A program made the translations under genes and the position numbers. From contig MU130026.1 of NCBI GenBank assembly GCA_015039465.1, positions 124,001-188,000 of the forward strand: a DNA stretch of 64,000 nucleotides, read 5' to 3'. This DNA is from Phlegmacium glaucopus (lineage: Eukaryota > Basidiomycota > Agaricomycetes > Agaricales > Cortinariaceae). Shown one piece after another: positions 58,740-64,000 of this stretch. A model generated the notes under the pieces. That model was not told the origin of the DNA. It did no database searches and saw only the letters and a program-made list of their open reading frames with translations. Positions within the stretch are counted from its first letter, which is position 1. Every line of letters starts with the position of its first letter.

Positions 58740-59480
58740 AGGACCAATGGAAATTATGGAATATATACCCACATATACTGTAATTCAATCTGCAGAGACT
58801 GACAGTATTCTTGCCAATGAATGCCATCAATCAATAAAAAAATCATATCAAGATCTGACTCAAACTATTCCTGAAGAACCCCCACACCCTTGTGATTCAA
58901 ATAAACATACAGATTGTGTTGAGACATTGGTGGGTAAAATTTCAGGATGCTGTTGATGATATTTTATTAAAGGTAAATGTACACAGATGCAGTTCTTCTG
59001 AACCAGGAAAACCTAAATTCAAGGCAAAGGTTGCCTGAAGAAAAATGGTCTACGGAAAACATGCTTTCTGCACCTTATTGTACATGAAACAACTGTTAAT
59101 GTTGAGGATGGTTATATTAATATGAAAAAGGAGGAAATAAATACAATATCACCCTGTATAACTTATATATTCAGATGTAACACAGATGTTACAAGTATTC
59201 TTTCTGGTATGCTATCTCATATGTTACTGATTATATCAGTAAACCTATTTTAAAAACACATCAAATTTTTGCAACTGCTTATGATGTTTTTGACAGAAAT
59301 TCCAAAATTAGAAGATGTTTGTGAACTGATGATTCATGCAAACTAATCTTGTTAATGCTTTGTCCTTAAAAATGAAAATTGGAAGTCCTATGGCTGTTAT
59401 GTACTTGTTACAAAATTCTGATCATTATACCTCACATAAATTTATTCCTTTTTGGTCTGTTATTGTATTTTTCATGTGAC
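58740..59480 (+). pseudogene. Helitron-like element remnant (helicase-like/Rep-type protein)
   Basis: Across frames the plus strand reads FRCNTDVTSILSG, then SYVTDYISKPILKTHQIFA with TAYDVFDRNSKI, then NALSLKMKIGSPMA with MYLLQNSDHYTSHKFIPFW. These blocks occur in this order in the N-terminal helicase-like domain of proteins encoded by agaricomycete Helitrons. Frames change at least three times and stops interrupt. The Pif1-type helicase domain is absent. The upstream part (58747-58956) is colinear but weaker. Confidence 0.65.
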
Positions 59481-59711
59481 TTTGCCAATGTCACAATCAC
59501 AATATATTTCACACCCTATATTCAAACAAGTGTTGCTTGCTCAATTCTTAAAGTGAAATTTTGTAGATAATCTTAGATATGCATTTTGTTGGTGCTCAGA
59601 CAAGGCTCCATTTTCATTTTTTTTTATTTTCCAACTTTTTACATCCTGACCACATGTCCCTACCATGGTTCTGTATGAGTTTAAATTAGTGTTACCAAAG
59701 TTCAATTCAGT

Positions 59712-59741
59712 TTGGTTCTTCAACTATTTTTGAAGAACCAA
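59712..59741. repeat. Perfect 12-base inverted repeat with a 6-base loop
   Basis: TTGGTTCTTCAA-CTATTT-TTGAAGAACCAA. The stem continues with mismatches (CAG.../...CTG). It is followed by a stretch (to 59835) dense in GGTTC, AGTTCAG and GAACTG words. Could be a terminator-like hairpin or the core of a small inverted-repeat element. Confidence 0.7.
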
Positions 59742-59835
59742 GAACTGAACTGAAGGGTCCTTCACCAAACTGAACCAGAACCGGTTCAGTCAGTTCAGTC
59801 TGGTTCTAGGACCAGTTCAAACTGTTGAACTGATA

Positions 59836-60418
59836 AAAAGAATTTAAATTATTTTATTTCAATACAATATGGGGGGTACTTTAATGAGCACTACTACTAA
59901 CATTAATGAAATAGACCCCTCATTTGTCCATTGATTTGTTGTTCATTCATTTGTTGTTGTCTGTTTGTGTTTGTTTGTCATTCATTCAGTGCAGTCAATC
60001 TTGGTTTGTCAGCTGAGGGTGTTGTCAAGAATTTCTGCTGTAGGTAATCCTTGAGCAACCTGATAGTAGAAGACTTCTTAGCCAGATACCAGGAATCTAT
60101 TCTTACACCAATCAAAAATGTACCTTGCTTTTGCCTCCTGGGCAGGCAGGTCGATTGCGCCATATTCCTCCTATAGTCAGTGATTGATAGCAGCAAATAC
60201 CTGACTCATTACATACTAGAATTTCATACAAAAAAGGGAGGGAAGATGGTCAGTTGAACAAAGTACAAGACCCTAGGCAAAAGTAACTTTCTCACCTCTA
60301 CAATGGATGGTGCGAGATAACACAATAGCACTTTATGCAACATCGCAGTCTCCTTGACCAGAATTTCCATGTACTTATTAACCTGGTTTTGGCATGGTTT
60401 GCATTCATTCATTCATTT
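59836..60418. other. Intergenic, short frames only
   Basis: Two minus-strand frames (60196-59978 and 60412-60224) look compositionally like transposon protein (WYLAKKSSTIRLLKDYLQQK), but I recognise no family. CATTTGTTG words begin the microsatellite tract to the right. Confidence 0.35.
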
Positions 60419-60605
60419 ACTTGTTTGTCATCTGTTTGTTTGTTTGTCATCTGTTTGTTTGTTTGTCATCTGTTTGTTCATTCATTCATATTTGTTCAGT
60501 CGGCATTTGTTCACATTCATTTGTTGTTTGTTCACTGTTTGTTCATTTGTTCATGTTCATTTGCGGTTGTGTGTTCATGTTTGTTCATGTATCATCGTCA
60601 TTTGT
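60419..60605. repeat. TGTTTGTTTGTCATC satellite-like simple repeat
   Basis: Three near-perfect copies of TGTTTGTTTGTCATC followed by scattered TTTGTTCA words. Open frames of 76-136 codons over it are products of the repeat. Confidence 0.8.
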
Positions 60606-60732
60606 CTGTCCTAGATTACATTAGAATTCATGATGTAGCTATACAATATAAACTCACCTCTGTTAGAGTTGAATACCTGGTTACAACTAGAATCAGAAAA
60701 ATGACAGATTCAATGAATGGTTTAGGTTCCGT

Positions 60733-61215
60733 TGATATGATTTAAATCTGCATAAGCATGGTTTTTGCAATTTTTATCTATTATTTCAGCATAAATATTA
60801 ATTAATGCACCAATAACTGGCTAATACAACTGATAATAGACAAGGGAATCAGAGTTGTCTACCCTACAACTGCTGATTAGACCTATTACTGTGTGACTTA
60901 AATGCATATAGTTAATAAGTGTGGTCAATAGACTATCATTTGTTACACTACAAATTGCATGTCTGGATTAAAACCAATAAATCCATGAATATCCTTATAG
61001 ACTTGGCACAGGAAAAGTTAAATAAACAATATTGGGTTAGCAAATGTCATGGGGGGGGATTTTGGAGCAACAGAATATTATTAATAAATATTCAGGGGAA
61101 GTTGGTGCCCTAGCAACAGTGGAAGCAGAATAACCAAGATAGTGGAACCATGTGATTGTGTGGGAATCATGATGATTAAGGATAGGGGGAGTGCTGAACA
61201 ATCATAAAGATTGTT
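60733..61215 (+). mobile_element. R3b LTR copy 2, left 483 bases in normal orientation
   Basis: From TGATATGATTT onward it matches R3b at 17555-18037 almost base for base, and stops matching abruptly at GATTGTT (61215). The expected continuation (TCCAGGCACAATAGG) is found at 63176 read backwards. CCGT lies just left (60729-60732) and would be the target duplication. Confidence 0.92.
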
Positions 61216-63176
61216 GAACATACTTTTGGGTTAAACCTACTTGTATCTGTTCAGGGAAATCCTAAATTATAAGATACTTGTCAAGGTTTTTGTTTACTAA
61301 ATTTCAGGGTGTCCGTCTGATACTTTGTCGAAATATCATGTTCCTAAAGAGGAGTCTGAGACTGTTTCCGAAATTATAAGGTTGAGGTTTCTGTTCAGGG
61401 AAATCCTAAATTATAAGAAACTTGACTCACTTCATCCTGTTCAGGTGAACATTCAAGAAAGATTGAACACGGTTAAGTGTCACCACTTTAAACCCTTTCT
61501 TTCTTACTCACGTTTAAGTGATTACAATGACCATGAAAGACCGATGGAAATATGTATTTACTCTTTGTTATAATTCATTCTCAGACACTTCCTACTGACT
61601 ACTAAAATACTACAGTACAGAACAAAAACCTACTATTTAGGAACAAAATACTATTTAGTATACAAAGTACTATTTAGTATACAAAGTACTAGTGTATTTT
61701 CGGTGTTTACAGTGTTTTTACAGTGTTTGACAAAGTGACAAAGTCCTTGAAATAACTACAAATGACTATAGAAGGATCCTGAACATACTGTTTAAGGAAG
61801 TGTCAACATCTGAAACTATCAATGAAATCTAACGTTCATCAAGTAAACTGGTAATACCTAAAAACATACCAATCTCAGACTTGAAAAAACATGACAATAA
61901 ATTGTCATACTATTTATCTAGTTAGGTCTAGTATCAATAGACGACTAATTGTAAGTTCTGAAACGTTAAAGGTCAAATTAGTTGTTCACATCAGTTGTGA
62001 AAACTGGGAATGTGATAGTTAAACATCTAATTAAGTACTAACCAAATAACTAGAAAAACTAAGTTAACTTCTTATTATAATACTTTTTACTTATTAGGTA
62101 TCCATAAGTTAAAAGTCAGGATAGTGGTTCAGATCGCAACTAGTCCACAATAAGTTTCGATAGTATCTAAACTGCAACAAGTTTTAGTAACTTATCTCCA
62201 CTCGACTACAACTTTTCTTTTACTTTGCTCGGTTATTGAGTGGCAACAGTAGACACGATGATATAGTTCTTGTCCTAATCCGGAGAAAGTAACATAGTAC
62301 TCCAAGTAGTTCATGTCGTATCCGTAATGAGGATGTTGTCGTAGTTGTTTGCCACTACATTGACGTGTCTCCAACAACTCTTTTCCACATAAAAGTTCTA
62401 ATATTTTTAGAGATGAGTTTTGTTATTGAGTTAGTTATGAAATATGTTAGAATTATTACGTTCAACCCAAAAGATCTTTCATATTGGCAAGGTTCTGAAA
62501 CTTTAAGTGAAGTTGATTATGTGTGTTGTTGTTGTTATTAAACCTAGTTAACTTCCTACTAGTTTGAAAATTCACCAAAACGTTAAATACCGAACGTGGT
62601 TGTTAGTCAGTTTCTTAAGGATTCTGAAATGACTAACTAAATGTTAAACACATGTGTTTTCAGGTTCTGAAACAATGTTGAAGTTGTGTTAACGTATGTG
62701 TTCTTCTGAGTTTGAAGACGATACTGAAATTGTGTTAACGTATGTGTTCTTCGGGAGAACGAAGACGATACTGAAATTGTGTTGTTGTTGAAAATGTTGT
62801 TAAGTTGTTAATAACGTTGTTCAGTTTGTTGAGACTCTTTGACTAAATAAAAGTTCAGGTGATGAGTTTCTGTTCACAAGAACGAGTTACAGATTCTGTC
62901 ACTCGACATGATCCAACGTTAACTCCCCCCCTTTCTTTCTTAGGTTAAAAGACTGATAAATGTTTGGGACCCTCCATAAAATATGTAAACTCTATAAATT
63001 TTTATCTATTACAGGTTTTTATCTATATGACCAAGGACCATGGGAATGAAACCAAGACCGTGGTACACGTGAGTAACAAGGACCTTTGTATCCCCAACAA
63101 GATAAAAATCGGGGTACAAGGATTAAAATCCATCAAAGGTGGGGAGAACCACCCTTGACACGGATAACACGGACCT
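61216..63176. other. Mirror block: 1961 bases reversed but not complemented
   Basis: Read from 63176 down to 61216 without complementing, this block continues R3b copy 2 from its next base (TCCAGGCACAATAGGC...). It runs to the LTR end (GTTACATCA at 62354) and then CCGT, matching the CCGT before 60733. After about 225 bases of other sequence it enters an R3a LTR (TGATAGGACTG at 62125 downward). This R3a matches 3563-4500 for about 910 bases. Normal reading or its reverse complement gives no match to either LTR. Inside is a direct duplication of about 50 bases (about 62690-62790), a feature of this copy. Frames found here are meaningless. Confidence 0.93.
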
Positions 63177-63906
63177 NNNNNNNNNNNNNNNNNNNNNNNN
63201 NNNNNNNNNNNNNNNNNNNNNNNNNNNNNNNNNNNNNNNNNNNNNNNNNNNNNNNNNNNNNNNNNNNNNNNNNNNNNNNNNNNNNNNNNNNNNNNNNNNN
63301 NNNNNNNNNNNNNNNNNNNNNNNNNNNNNNNNNNNNNNNNNNNNNNNNNNNNNNNNNNNNNNNNNNNNNNNNNNNNNNNNNNNNNNNNNNNNNNNNNNNN
63401 NNNNNNNNNNNNNNNNNNNNNNNNNNNNNNNNNNNNNNNNNNNNNNNNNNNNNNNNNNNNNNNNNNNNNNNNNNNNNNNNNNNNNNNNNNNNNNNNNNNN
63501 NNNNNNNNNNNNNNNNNNNNNNNNNNNNNNNNNNNNNNNNNNNNNNNNNNNNNNNNNNNNNNNNNNNNNNNNNNNNNNNNNNNNNNNNNNNNNNNNNNNN
63601 NNNNNNNNNNNNNNNNNNNNNNNNNNNNNNNNNNNNNNNNNNNNNNNNNNNNNNNNNNNNNNNNNNNNNNNNNNNNNNNNNNNNNNNNNNNNNNNNNNNN
63701 NNNNNNNNNNNNNNNNNNNNNNNNNNNNNNNNNNNNNNNNNNNNNNNNNNNNNNNNNNNNNNNNNNNNNNNNNNNNNNNNNNNNNNNNNNNNNNNNNNNN
63801 NNNNNNNNNNNNNNNNNNNNNNNNNNNNNNNNNNNNNNNNNNNNNNNNNNNNNNNNNNNNNNNNNNNNNNNNNNNNNNNNNNNNNNNNNNNNNNNNNNNN
63901 NNNNNN
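63177..63906. other. Assembly gap of 730 Ns
   Basis: A run of unknown bases exactly at the edge of the mirror block. Long reading frames that cross it are artefacts of reading N as open. Confidence 0.99.
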
Positions 63907-64000
63907 TTAGATGTTTAACTATCACATTCCCAGTTTTCACAACTGATGTGAACAACTAATTTGACCTTTAACGTTTCAGAACTTACAATTTAGTCGTCTA
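63907..64000. other. Complement-only fragment of an R3a LTR
   Basis: Complementing these 94 bases without reversing gives R3a from AATCTACAAATTGATAGTG onward, as at 3658-3750. The reverse complement equals the mirrored string at 61937-62031 with one base difference. It is thus a second mirrored piece in the opposite orientation, continuing beyond the window. Confidence 0.88.

Noticed and set aside
60335..60745. Open frames of 76-136 codons rich in Cys, Phe and Leu
   Set aside because: They result from the TGTTTGTTTGTCATC simple repeat.
62690..62790. Direct duplication of about 50 bases as a possible regulatory array
   Set aside because: It is part of the mirrored R3b copy and has no meaning in the deposited direction; read backwards it is an internal duplication of the LTR.
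63023..63955. Long open frames (259-310 codons) across the gap on both strands
   Set aside because: They exist only because Ns are read as open; their ends lie in mirrored sequence.
1..64000. tRNA, rRNA genes and CRISPR arrays
   Set aside because: Looked for by eye on both strands; no cloverleaf with A and B boxes, no rRNA core and no spaced direct repeats with unique spacers were seen. A tRNA search program would be needed to exclude a tRNA.

Overview
The window is fungal nuclear DNA, most likely from an agaricomycete (mushroom-forming basidiomycete). Short GT-AG introns of about 45-120 bases interrupt nearly every real gene. The gene families fit this group: Tnp2 transposase relics, Harbinger with a Myb/SANT partner, Copia and Gypsy LTR elements, NACHT and NB-ARC NLR-like proteins, and a SH3/Ras-association polarity protein. 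No rRNA, tRNA or CRISPR array was recognised.

Layout. (1) 1-22.8 kb is a nested transposon graveyard. A Tnp2 transposase relic on the minus strand (about 4966 to 1) is split by one LTR-like repeat (R1, 751-1947) and one solo LTR (R2, 2773-4916), and R2 contains a third LTR (R3a, 3563-4821). Tandem R1 copies follow to 7.63 kb. An apparently intact Harbinger gene pair occupies 7.74-10.46 kb. Next come minisatellites, another R1 copy, a decayed Gypsy gag-protease with its 5' LTR (14292-14704), and the decayed Copia element into which that Gypsy inserted (14.7-22.8 kb). The Copia is also split by an R2 LTR and by a Gypsy solo LTR that itself carries an R3b LTR. Target-site duplications of 4-5 bases, exact or with one mismatch, support this order of insertion.

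(2) 23.4-57.6 kb is the gene-bearing part. Three NLR-like genes of different architecture lie here: NB-ARC-TPR (23.4-26.4 kb, with a frameshift in the TPR region), NACHT (34.3-36.2 kb) and C2-NACHT-WD40 with 14 very similar repeats (52.0-57.6 kb). Between them are housekeeping genes: ADE2 (purine synthesis), RSA3-like (60S ribosome assembly), a SH3/RA polarity protein, a Rer2-type cis-prenyltransferase, an alpha/beta hydrolase, a 615-residue protein I cannot name that diverges from ADE2, and a small probable tail-anchored protein. A metallo-beta-lactamase relic and an integrase fragment also lie here. For the main genes I traced exons by hand, and the reading phase closes exactly across all introns.

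(3) 57.6-64 kb is relic and repeat sequence: a Helitron-like fragment, microsatellites and an R3b LTR. The R3b copy runs forward to 61215. From 61216 to 63176 the plus-strand string is the simple reversal, not the reverse complement, of the expected continuation. Read backwards, it completes the LTR and reveals its 4-base target-site duplication. After a 730-base N gap, the last 94 bases are the complement without reversal of the same LTR family. This mirror block is the strangest object in the window. An assembly or gap-filling error is by far the likeliest cause, because no known copying process produces it.
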